Below are positions 10,846 to 20,656 of a stretch of 64,000 bases of DNA, in pieces. This DNA is from Laetiporus sulphureus 93-53 (Eukaryota; Basidiomycota; Agaricomycetes; Polyporales; Laetiporaceae): positions 4,075 through 68,074 of the forward strand of contig NW_024468591.1 of assembly GCF_001632365.1 (NCBI RefSeq), given 5' to 3'. The first letter of the stretch is position 1. The number at the start of each line of letters is the position of its first letter. Both the position numbers and the translations under genes were made by a program. The notes below the pieces were generated by a model. The model ran no database searches. It saw only the letters and a program-made list of their open reading frames with translations, and had not been told where the DNA came from.

Positions 10846-11504
10846 GTACAGCATGATAGGGAAAGCCATACATGTTTAACGCTCATTTTGATTGCAATTT
10901 ATGGACATGTCAGTTATCTTCGCTCCCCGATCGGGGAGTGAGCTCTATCGGTCCTTTTCATTATTCTCATAATATGTTGATTTCATACATGGTAACTAGT
11001 ATGCCTCATCCAGCTCTTTATAAGATCGTCCTCCATTGATTGTATATTTCTTTTCATTGTCGGGCATTGTGCCTCCTGCGTATTCCCTGCACTCAGGGAT
11101 TGGTGCAGCGCCGGCGAGGCAGACGCAGATGGGCGGGGGTATGCGCTACTGCAAGCCGTTGCACGGCGGTGACAAGGGCGGCCAGTCCATCCGAATGTAC
11201 ATGCTATACAGTCAACACGAGCTCACTGGCATGGTATACTCACCTCAAAGGCAGCCCATTAAAATAGAATATGAGATATATTTATTACTTCTGATCTATT
11301 GACATGGCTTGCACGACTCGGTGCCACAGAAGTTGTCAGCGTCCCATTAGGCATCTCAGATGTCAGCACCTGGCCAGGTGCAGGAAGTGGCCCTGGGGCA
11401 CCCACTGCATCTCTGCCCACACTGTGTCCAGGAATAAGGGAGGCACCAGAGCTGCCCAGAGACGAGACTCCCAGACCAGACGCAGAGGCTGATGGGTGCA
11501 GCTG
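10846..11504. other. Spacer without a supported gene
   Basis: Contains the perfect palindrome CTCCCCGATCGGGGAG at about 10922-10937. Plus ORFs at 11036-11302 and 11040-11267 overlap in different frames without domains. Confidence 0.5.
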
Positions 11505-12551
11505 TTAATGCGAGGGGTGCGCGGACAGCGAGGATGATGCGCCAGAGCGTGAGTGCGCATGGTTGTGCGGCACGCCAAGATGGAATGCGCGATCGCGTCG
11601 ATCAGGGGACTGCGAGCGATGACCCATGCGAGGAATAACCATGTGCTGCGACGGGTGATGCGAGAGCGACTGAGCGTGCGGACGGGCGAGGGCCGCGGGC
11701 GCGCCGTCGAGGCGGCGATTGGGGTCGTCGCCGGTCGTGGCCTCCAAGAGCATCTCCTCGAGGCTAATAGAACTGCCCCGGCTGCGTGAGCGAGAATGCG
11801 AGCCAGAATGCGAGTGGGAATAACCGCGACGGTGGGGCTGGTGTTCACCATGCGGCGGCACGCCACGTCCTCGAGCGTCGGCGGCGCGTTTGCACCGCTT
11901 GGTGCTGAACGAGACGCGAGGGAGAGGGCGGCCGTAAGGCGAGAAGAGACGGGCGAAAAGCAGAGGGTGAGGCGGCACGGCACGTCCTCGAGTGTTGGCG
12001 GAGCGTTTGCACCGCTTGGTGGTGAATGAGACGCGAGGGGGCGAGAAGAGACGGGCGACCGGCGGAGCGTGAGCGGCACGTCCTCCAGCGTCGGCGGCGC
12101 GTTTGCACCGCTTGGTGGTGAATGAGACGCGAGGCGAGAAGAGACGGGCGAAAAGCAGAGGGTGAGGCGGCACGGCACGTCCTCGAGTGTTGGCGGAGCG
12201 TTTGCACCGCTTGGTGGTGAATGAGACGCGAGGGGGAGACCGACGGGTGACCGGCAGAGGGTGAGGCGGCACGGCACGTCCTCGAGCATCGGCGGCGCGT
12301 TTGCATTGCTTGGTGGTGAACGAGACCCAAGGGGGCGAGAAGAGACGGGCGACCGGCGGAGCGTGAGCGGCACGTCCTCCAGCGTCGGCGGCGCGTTCGC
12401 ACCGCCTGGTGGTGAACGAGACACGAGGGGAAGGGTGGCCGTAAGGCGAAAAGAGACGGGCGAAAAGCAGAGCGTGAGGCGGGGTGAGCTGCGCAAGCCG
12501 TCCGTGTGCGCGTTCGCCTGTCGTGGATGAATCCTGACGGCGGGGTGCCAT
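11505..12551 (-). CDS. Repeat protein exon: six 32-39-residue repeats, then an Arg/Ser/His-rich C-terminus
   Basis: A 348-codon minus-strand ORF. Its first two thirds are tandem repeats around RVSFTTKRCKRAADARGRA. In DNA, the GCGTTTGCACCGCTTGGTG word recurs at 11886, 12003, 12099, 12198, 12297 and 12393; every spacing (117, 96, 99, 99, 96) is a multiple of three. The C-terminus has SHSHSGSHSRSRSRGSS, a plausible helix SISLEEMLLEA and HPSH at the stop (11505). The exon is preceded by an acceptor-like CTGACCTCAG (about 12562-12571), so it could be the last exon of the array at 12.56-15.0 kb; the ATG at 12551 may then be internal. The two other minus frames are also open (377 and 185 codons), which the frame-keeping repeats explain. 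I chose this frame because its unique C-terminus looks most protein-like. No domain family is recognised. Confidence 0.45.
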   Translation of the reverse strand: MAPRRQDSSTTGERAHGRLAQLTPPHALLFARLFSPYGHPSPRVSFTTRRCERAADAGGRAAHAPPVARLFSPPWVSFTTKQCKRAADARGRAVPPHPLPVTRRSPPRVSFTTKRCKRSANTRGRAVPPHPLLFARLFSPRVSFTTKRCKRAADAGGRAAHAPPVARLFSPPRVSFTTKRCKRSANTRGRAVPPHPLLFARLFSPYGRPLPRVSFSTKRCKRAADARGRGVPPHGEHQPHRRGYSHSHSGSHSRSRSRGSSISLEEMLLEATTGDDPNRRLDGAPAALARPHAQSLSHHPSQHMVIPRMGHRSQSPDRRDRAFHLGVPHNHAHSRSGASSSLSAHPSH

Positions 12552-13871
12552 GCGCGGCCAGCTGAGGTCAGTGCATGCGCCCTCGGGCGACGCGCGATAC
12601 AGGGCGATTGCGACTCACCTGTGGCCCCTCTCCCACAACAGCCACTCTATCCATCCTCCTTCTATGGTGCTACTGACGACGCGGCGCTATCTCCTGCATG
12701 CGTCTGCGCGCTAGTGGGCCGTGCTGATGGGACGAGGGCATAGGCGGCGGTTATGGCAGGCCTGCGCGATCGGCTCATCGCGTAGGATGCGAGGTAGGCG
12801 GTGTGACGAACGAAGAACGCGGCAGGTTTGCACGCGCGAGCGAGCAGCTGGTCGTCGTGTAAGGCGAGAAGGGAGGGGCGATCCGTGAAGCGCGGGCGCA
12901 CGATGCCTCGCATGGACTAGTGCAAGGTCGTCGAGGTCGGCAGATGGCGCTGGAGTGGTCGAACGAGGGGGGGAAACGTCTGGAAGGTAAGTGTATGCGC
13001 CCTCGGGCGACGCGCAATACCGGGCGACTCATCTGGGGCACCCGTCCCAGAATCTCCCGCCCGTCCTCCTCCTGTGGTGTCGCCGACGACGTGGCGCCAT
13101 TTCCTGCATGCGTCCGCGTGCTCGTGAGCAGTGCCGATCCGGCGAGGCAGCGGGCAGCGGATGGGGCAAGCATGCACAATCAGCGCATCGCGTTGTGCGC
13201 GAGAAAGATGGTGGTGTTGAACGCTGAACGCGACGGGTTCGCATGCCGTAGTGCCGAAGCACGCGCGGGCAAGCGGATGGTCGTTGTGTAAGGTGAGAAG
13301 AGATTGGCGATCCGCGGAGCGTGGGCCTGTGAGCGGGTCGTTGAGGTCGGCAGCGTGCGCAGGAGTGGTCGAACGAGGGGAGGGGGAGATCTCTGGAAGG
13401 TCAGTAATGCGCCCTGGGGCGACGCGCGATACAGGGCACATGAAACTCACCTGTGACACTCCTTCCACAGCATTTATTTTATCCGCCCTCCTCCTGTGGT
13501 GCTGCTGAAGACGCCGCGCTATCTCTTGCATGCGTCTGGGCGCTCGTGAGCCGTGCTGATCGGGCGAGTGCATGGGCGGCGGATAGGGCAGGCTTGCGCG
13601 ATCAGCTCATCGCGTTGGGCACGAGGAAGCGATGGCGGCGAACGAAAAACGCGCCGGGCTCGGACGCCGTAGTGGTGAAGCACACGCGAGCAGGCGGCTG
13701 GTCGCTGCGTAGAGCGAGAAGAGATGGGCGCACGACGCCTCGCATGGGCTCGTTCGCGTATCTTCGAGGTCAGCTGAGTGCGCCGGGGTGGTCGAACGAG
13801 AGGAGTAGGACCCTGTAACGCTAGTTACATGCGCCGTGGTGCGACGATCGATACAGACAGCCTTCACTCAC

Positions 13872-14219
13872 CTGTGGCGCCCCTCCAACCCACTTGGCCT
13901 CCTCCTGCGTCGCCGACGACGCATCGCCGTATCTCGCATGTATCTGCGCGTTCGTGAGTCGTGGTGAAGGGACGAGGGCGTGTGCGGCAGACGGGGCAGG
14001 CCTGTGCGACCGACTCATCGCGTTGGGCGCGGGGACGGCGGCGGTGGCGAATGAAGAACGCGGCGGGTTTGCACGCACGAGCGAGCGGCTAGTCGTTGTG
14101 TAAGGTGACAAGAGAGGGGCGATTTGGGAAGCGCGGGCGCACGATGCCTCGCGTGGGCTCGTGCGAGAGTCGTCGAGTCGGCAGAGCGCGCGAGGGTGGT
14201 CGAACGAGGGCGGAGGTGT
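13872..14219 (-). CDS. Open repeat exon (116 codons)
   Basis: Exon block of the array with acceptor-like CTTCTAG and donor-like CACAG|GTGAGT. It is open from end to end in phase 0, starting TPPPSFDHPRALCR and ending VGGAPQ. It aligns in the same frame with the neighbouring block at 14277-14654 (REASCARA shared). The composition is Ser/Arg/Pro/Ala-rich and no domain is seen. Confidence 0.35.
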
Positions 14220-14276
14220 CTAGAAGATCAATATATGCGCCCTGGGGCGACGCGTGACAGGGCGATTGGGACTCAC

Positions 14277-14654
14277 CTGCATCACCCATGCAATGCCATC
14301 CAACCTAACCGTCCCTCCTCCTATAGTGCCGCCGCCGCGGTTACACCATCTGTTGTAAGCGTCCGCGCGCTCGAGAGCCGTGGTGATCGGAGAGGAGTGG
14401 GTGGCGGATGTCGCAGGCCTGCACAATCGGCGCATGGCGTCGGGCGTTGGGAAGGCAGTGGTGGCGAACAGAGAACGCGGCCGGTTCGCGTGCCGTGGTG
14501 GTGAAGGACGCGCGCACGCTCCTGGCCGCTGTAGAAGGGCGAGAAGAGAATGGATACGCGGAGCGCGGGCGCACGATGCCTCGCGTAGGCTCATTCGCAC
14601 ATGCCATCGAGGTCGGCAGACGGCAGTGAGTTGATCAAACGAGAGGCGGGGAGA
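14277..14654 (-). CDS. Open repeat exon (126 codons)
   Basis: Exon block of the array bounded by TTCCAG and ATGCAG|GTGAGT. It is open throughout in phase 0, from SPRLSFDQL to GIAWVMQ, and similar in-frame to the block at 13872-14219. No domain is seen. It is a coding candidate only if the array is transcribed. Confidence 0.35.
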
Positions 14655-15012
14655 CTGGAAGGTAAATCTATGCGTCCTGGGGCGACGCACGATACAGGGC
14701 GACCGCGACTCACCTACGGCACCCATCCAATGCCATCCAACCCTCCCTCCCTCCTCCTGGAGTGCCGCCACCACTGGGTTGACATCTCCTGCATGCGTTC
14801 GAGCATTCGTGAGCCACAGTGATCAGGCAAGGGAGTGGGCGGTGGATGGGGTGGGTCTGCATGGACAGCTTGACGCGTTGGGCGCTGGGAGGGCGATGGT
14901 TCGGGGTGAACGACAGCGCGGGCTCGCATTCGTATGCCGTGGGCAACAGAGAGGACCGTGGCCGTTCAGTACGCGTGGGCATGCTCGTAGTTGCCGCGAA
15001 GTCGAAGACGGC

Positions 15013-15472
15013 NNNNNNNNNNNNNNNNNNNNNNNNNNNNNNNNNNNNNNNNNNNNNNNNNNNNNNNNNNNNNNNNNNNNNNNNNNNNNNNNNNNNNNNN
15101 NNNNNNNNNNNNNNNNNNNNNNNNNNNNNNNNNNNNNNNNNNNNNNNNNNNNNNNNNNNNNNNNNNNNNNNNNNNNNNNNNNNNNNNNNNNNNNNNNNNN
15201 NNNNNNNNNNNNNNNNNNNNNNNNNNNNNNNNNNNNNNNNNNNNNNNNNNNNNNNNNNNNNNNNNNNNNNNNNNNNNNNNNNNNNNNNNNNNNNNNNNNN
15301 NNNNNNNNNNNNNNNNNNNNNNNNNNNNNNNNNNNNNNNNNNNNNNNNNNNNNNNNNNNNNNNNNNNNNNNNNNNNNNNNNNNNNNNNNNNNNNNNNNNN
15401 NNNNNNNNNNNNNNNNNNNNNNNNNNNNNNNNNNNNNNNNNNNNNNNNNNNNNNNNNNNNNNNNNNNNNNNN
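15013..15472. other. Assembly gap
   Basis: 460 N characters. Apparent ORFs across it are artefacts. The gap lies inside or at the end of the tandem array, which suggests that repeats caused it. Confidence 1.
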
Positions 15473-15960
15473 TTGGCATACATATAGGTGAATGGTATAG
15501 CGAGAGGTCGCAAGCAGCGCCTAGGGGATAGAGTGGATGTACGGCGAGAAAAAAATAAAATGAGCTACGCGCTAAACGGGCGCTTATCGAGCGAGCTCAA
15601 AGAACAATGCATAGAAAACAAACCGGACGGTGATAATACTTGAAATAATGATATGATGAGGAGGATATGCATGCCTAGGGGTCGCAAAAAAAAAACAGAA
15701 TTTAGAGCACCTGCTCAAGTTTTTAAAAATATTCTAGTCAAAGTTGACAGAATGCAAAAACTTACCTGATTGCGCAAGCTTTCGCGCATGATCCATTGCG
15801 TCGAATGATTGCGACCCTTTTGCGACCCCGAGAATCGAAGCAGGGCTTTCAAATGAGATTGTTTTTAAGAGGATAGGACATGATCTCGAAGAGCTAGGAG
15901 GTGCGCACGGAGGGAGGCCGAATGTTACATTCGGCCCGGGTTATATAGATAGTTTTTAGT
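15473..15960 (-). promoter_or_regulatory. Leader-like segment B (minus strand), paralogous to 10060-10835
   Basis: Minus-strand TATA-like CTATCTATATAACC (about 15940-15953), then a leader containing the GGTCGCA family words and a donor-like ATCAG|GTAAGT near 15765-15770. Shared order with segment A: TATATAGATAGT, GGCTTTCA..ATGAG, GAATCGAAGC, ACGGGCGCTTA. Where segment A has GGGGCCCC, this one has GGTCGCAA (about 15507-15514, 15680-15687) and the reverse complement TTGCGACCC (about 15809-15828, twice). It is the plausible 5' end of a minus-strand transcript running into the exon array. Confidence 0.45.
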
Positions 15961-17389
15961 CTCTTTGATCTCTTGTCCAGCGTCGCTGTGACACAAACTC
16001 CACTGTCGCAGCGAGCTCATTATTCACATGACAATGATCTTTCTAAATCAGGAAATTAGTATAGGATACTGCAAAGGCACACAGAAAACAATCCAACTGA
16101 GCATAGTGATAGCCAACCAAGATTGTGTCCATACTAGTTCTTACATCACAAAAGAACCACTGTTTTCCTTCAAATGATTAGAAACCAAATACAGCCAACC
16201 CAGATTGTGGAGATATCAAATCTGAAAAAGTGCATGATACTTGACTCACCATAATATTCGATCAAATCTTGCATACCAAATCTTCACTAGATCGAATATC
16301 CATTTGCATAGTATACTGTGAAATATACTGTGACAAATAGGGCAGATACTGTCCCTGAAACAAATTCCTGTTTCTAAATGTGAAGTACCACTTATTAAAG
16401 CACCTGACCTGAAGCAAGTCCTTAAACTGCATCACATGGCAATTACTATGATGATTAGCCAGTTCACTTTATTATGCCTGGTTCATACCTTGTCATAGTA
16501 TCTTATGATGGATGTTGATTACCATCTCCAAATGGCCACTGCTCATATTCATTTAAGGTACATTGTGAACACAGGGCAAACACTGTCCTTGAAACAAAAT
16601 ACTTGTTTCTAAATGACCTGAGCAAGTCCAATAAACTGCACCAATACAGGGCAAAACATTGTCCTTGAAACAAAACACTTGTTTTCAAACATTCCAAACC
16701 CTGGATGCTTGTACGCTTGCTTCCTCATTTCTACATGTCAACAACCCCACAGAAATGACCTGTTCATGAAACTCGTCAATAGTTCATAGAACCTATAGTA
16801 CACACAATGATGTGATACATACTGTGATTATCTCGATCAAGAGAGGGTGTTGAAGGAATAATATATTCCGCGTAATCTACAAAGATCCCAGTAAGTAGAA
16901 GGGTATGGACAGACATTGTCCAATAGTATAATTTCAAGGGATCGTACGATAAGACATTATCCAATCATGATATTCATGAAGTATCGTACGACATTTGAGT
17001 AAATACGCCATTGGCCAGTTAGATACTGAAGTATTACTCATCAATGTAAGTAGATAGTGGCTGTAGGTACCAGAGGTCCTAGACCCGGTATATGGGGTCT
17101 TTACCCACATGTATATATACCAGGTAGCTACACCACAATCTACAGGAACTTCTCCACTGAGAGACTCGACCCCTTAACTGGGTGTCTTGTAGCCTTGCCC
17201 ACTAATTTCTCACTGCATAGTGTCAAGCACTGCACACCTGTTGCTGGTAGCTTACAGCATCTTCATCAAACCGGAGCCTTTGCAAGAATTCCCGTTCAGG
17301 CTGGGAAGGATACAGAAGTCTGTTCCTTGGTAAGTTGTTGCGGCACACAGGACATATCGCTGCTAAATATGATGTGTTTATGCTGCAGG
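15961..17389. other. AT-rich spacer with ~50-bp direct repeats
   Basis: No gene is supported. A ~50-bp unit (GGGCAAACACTGTCCTTGAAAC..CTTGTTTCTAAATG) occurs three times, at about 16340, 16573 and 16648. The segment from TGTTGAAGGAATAATATATTC (about 16848) to about 17135 has a TATA-like TGTATATATACC and could be LTR-derived, but no TSD or partner is visible. Confidence 0.4.
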
Positions 17390-18003
17390 TCACTGCGCTG
17401 AATGGCCAAGCCAACCAGCGTAGACATCCAGGCTCCATGTTCAAGTATGCGTCAGCATGGTCTGAAATCATGGGCCATGGAAATTTCAAGCCACATGCTT
17501 GCATCTTCCAAGATAGCGTATAGGTTCCCCATGAGAAGAACATCAGCCAGACTGTGGTCACTCACTTGGGCTATGCAGAACTGTTCATCGACGTGGCGTG
17601 CGATCCCTCGTGAGATCCTCCCGAGGAACGCAGGTCGTTGGACTTAACAATTCATCCTGAACCATGTGCCACTTTCATCGATGACCAAAGAGAAGTTCAG
17701 TGACGTGGAGAAGGATCTCGGGAAGAACTTCACCTATGCCACAGAGGTTTGGTCCGTGAACATCATCATTGCCTCTTCTTAATGTCTGTTTTCGGTTGCT
17801 ACATCAAAATATCCTACTATGACCATTGTGGCGCAGTCGCAAACGAAGCGATGAGCAGCTCGCAACTCGTGTTGATCATGCGGTTTCACTGCAGGGCTCT
17901 CAAGCAACTAAAGCAACTAGACACCTGTGTAGACGCTAACACACGAGCTTCAGTCGTGCCTTCTCTCTGTGGTAAAGCTCTCATTCAACCAACATCCAGC
18001 TAA
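17390..18003 (+). pseudogene. Remnant of a FunK1-type fungal protein kinase (N-terminal part)
   Basis: Plus-strand fragments in shifting frames resemble the region ahead of the kinase domain in FunK1 proteins: FKPHACIFQDSV (about 17490-17520), THLGYAELFIDVACDPS (about 17560-17610), then VFGCYIKISYYDHCGAVANEA (about 17790-17850). Stops at 17521-17523 (TAG) and 17611-17613 (TGA), plus frame changes, show decay. I do not see the kinase catalytic motifs downstream. FunK1 kinases are large, expanded families in Agaricomycetes. Confidence 0.5.
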
Positions 18004-20656
18004 AGCCAATGTTATTTCACTGAAAATTATGGAGTGTGTTTGCTTTGACAGCTTGCCAGGCTGTCTTTCTTCGATGTGGGTAGACGCCACATTTGCATGG
18101 AGATCCTGGCCCGTCAAGCTATCTGATGCTTATGCGATACTCATTTCTGTTATATGACTTCCAGACTTGCCACAATATCCTTCGCTCGCGTGACATTTTC
18201 TGCTTCCGAGTAGCTCAATGGGGAGTCTCTTTGGTCTAGTCAAACTGCACGCAGAACGACAGCCTCATGGTACTCCTGCAGACGTACTACTCAGGTCTTT
18301 GAAGGGGCTACGCATGACGATTGTTCCAAGACACCATGGACCACGCTATACTCTGTCCTTGGATCCCAGACATCGATCAGTTGTTGTGGCTTACGATGGT
18401 GCACAATCGACAGTGCATAAACTCACCACACCGCAGTTGTCAGTGCAAACGGTGAGCCCGTGTTAGCTTGCATGCCGACTGCGCTCGCGAGTGGCGACGC
18501 AGCTGTCTCCGGGACGTCAATACTTCATGAGGTTTTGTGTTCGTCACTCAACGGGTATCGATTGATGCTGAATCCTCATGACATGCTCAAGATCTGCTCG
18601 ATATACCATTTGAGGTAGCGATTTCATGACTTCTGTCCCTTGCGAAGCGAGCCCATTTGATTTTGAACTGCAGACTGTGGCACTCCAAGGACCAACATGC
18701 CCAGGAAACGGCAGGTCTAGCCCTCTGTCGGCGAGTCTTAACACGCAGGCTGTGCACATGCTCCATGCATTCATTAATGCCTGGAAAGTCGGCGTTGGCC
18801 AGCAACGTCCTCGCGGACTCGAGTACGGATGTGGAATGATGGTGGATGTGACGTTAATCTGACGGGATCAGACTCACATGGGCAACCTTTCTTGCCAAAT
18901 GGATGGACCTACAAGATTGTGTTTCACGTTCATATAACGCTGACAGCTGCTATGCACTGACCATGAGGAGCTTAGCTGCCCACCACAAGCTCAACTCCAC
19001 GCCGTCAGAGAAACAGCGCTCGACGGTTTGAAACGACGCAGCTAGCACTAGAGACCGCATCCAACAAGTGGCCACTTTACTGATCGCTCGAATGATGGTG
19101 ATAGGCGCACATCAATTATATATTCTTGCACTGCCTCTGTGATGTCCCATCAGCGTACCAGGTTGCACTGCACCCAACCATCACTCCAACACTCAGTCAA
19201 CTCCGAATAGACAGATGTGCACCGTGGATACAGCGTCCAGGCTGGATGGCCGGTGCGGTTTGCTATGTTGTTGCAATGGGTCCTCTCTCACGGACTTTGC
19301 TAAATGGGGATACGTGCAAGGGCTCGACGAAATGAAAGCAGCTGTCAAGTCGAAGAGTGCGAAGAGGCTCAAGCTCCTGCTCTCGGGGCCATAACCACCA
19401 GCGAAGCGCTTAGGCGCTCCCCTGCCTGCCGCCACCAACCCACTTGATGCGATCACTGGCGGAGAGCGACCGAGTTCGAGCTGAATTACTATGTGCAGTA
19501 AGCGTTCAGGCACTATCCGCGCTGGCCGCGTGTTCTCACAGGCCCAATGGGCCAATTCGTTAGTAAATGAATACACTCGCAAGCTTTACATCGAGTGTGG
19601 ACAAACTCAGATTGCGTCGGCGTGTCATACGATGGCACCGCAGCGACCACGCACATGCTGTGTTCAAAATACGCCGCGGTGATCCAGAATTGCCGCGGCG
19701 AATCAGATGCTCGGGTGATGCTGCCTCAGCTTCGGGCTGTCTTTCGAAATACGCCGCGATGATCCAGCGTCGCTCAGGCAAGGCCAATCTGCCTGTTCCA
19801 GCCGCACTAAGGTATGTAGCTGGTGTGAAGTTTCGAAAGCCCCAGCGAATCCCCAGTGTGCCCTATTCCCGCAAGTTCACGTTTCTCGAGAGCTCTTCGA
19901 TCGGAGAGGTGGAGTTTCAGCAGCAAGACGAACCGCACACGCGGTGTTTCAGAACGCCACGCCAATGATGTAAGCTCATTGACCGCACACCTTTCCGCCC
20001 CACAATGCGGTAGTAAAATGCCCGAAGGGCTTCAACAGGTACCTTGTAAATTCTGCCGCGCGGAATGGCACCGGCACTTATGGACGAGGGAGATAGCACA
20101 CCTGCTGCCAAGAACTATTGTGCGAGACCCAGCTTTGTTGCTCGTTGAGCAAATGAGGACTGCTGTTCGTCATAAAGAACGCTCTTTGCTTTTGATCATA
20201 TGGAAACGTTTGAAGGCGACCATGGGTGTTCTTTGAATGAAAACCACCGGAAGAAGGTACGAGATGATGAAAAGCGAGCCAGAAGACCTCGAGGAGAGCC
20301 TGGGCAGCCAACCGGGTGGATTGCAGTTGCCTGCAGAGGATTGAGCTGCGGCGGGATGCGGATCGAGATACAAATGGAACCCGTCGTCGTAGAGAGAGTT
20401 CCACGAAAGGAGGGTAGGTTCCAGCAAGAGAGAGACTAGCACCGAGTGGTAGCCGAGATAAGCGATGCACCGCAGTGACTACGAGAGCACAGACATTGAG
20501 GACGACGAGCGCTGCCGACGGGATTGCGCTGCTGGCAAACAGCACGAGGATGATGAAGCGCTCAGAGTCGAACACTCTTCTTGTTTCCTGTCACTTCCCT
20601 CCACCCCGACTCTCGTCCTCCTCCTGCCTTCTCACCATACTCTTTCCCCGCCGACC
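18004..20656. other. Spacer; no supported gene
   Basis: Short ORFs on both strands (such as 18218-18466 plus) have no domains. A direct repeat AAATACGCCGCG.TGATCCAG occurs at about 19667 and 19747. A 165-codon minus ORF (20078-20575) overlaps the F-box gene upstream region and looks fortuitous. The last ~80 bases before 20657 are pyrimidine-rich, as in fungal promoters. Confidence 0.45.

Larger units (their letters stand above)
12562..15012 (-). repeat. Tandem array of ~420-bp exon-intron units
   Basis: Each unit holds, on the minus strand, an exon-like block ending in CAG or TAG, a GTGAGT donor, a 53-59-bp intron containing a CGC.TCGCC..GGGCGCAT core, a CTGAC or TTACC branch-like word and a CAG or TAG acceptor. 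Introns: 12562-12618, 12980-13032 (donor mutated to ATGAGT), 13393-13450, 13813-13871, 14220-14276, 14655-14713. Exon blocks between them: 361, 360, 362, 348 and 378 bp, summing to 1809 bp, a multiple of three. The 14277-14654 and 13872-14219 blocks are fully open in the same phase and share the word REASCARA. The 13451-13812 block has indels and stops in that phase. The array runs into the N gap. Alternatives are a satellite that happens to carry intron-like motifs, or a decayed repeat-exon gene. Confidence 0.7.

Noticed and set aside
11363..12496. 377-codon minus ORF overlapping the repeat ORF
   Set aside because: Same DNA in another frame; its unique end is less protein-like than that of the 11505-12551 frame. 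The frame-keeping repeats open all frames.
12562..15012. Array as a CRISPR
   Set aside because: Units are ~420 bp without unique spacers and the DNA is eukaryotic.
14710..15531. ORFs across 15013-15472 on both strands
   Set aside because: They consist mainly of N and are artefacts of the gap.
16848..17135. Possible solo LTR starting TGTTGAAGG with a TATA-like element
   Set aside because: No matching end, target duplication or second copy seen in the window.
20078..20575. 165-codon minus ORF upstream of the F-box gene
   Set aside because: Lies in the F-box gene promoter and spacer, without a domain or intron pattern.
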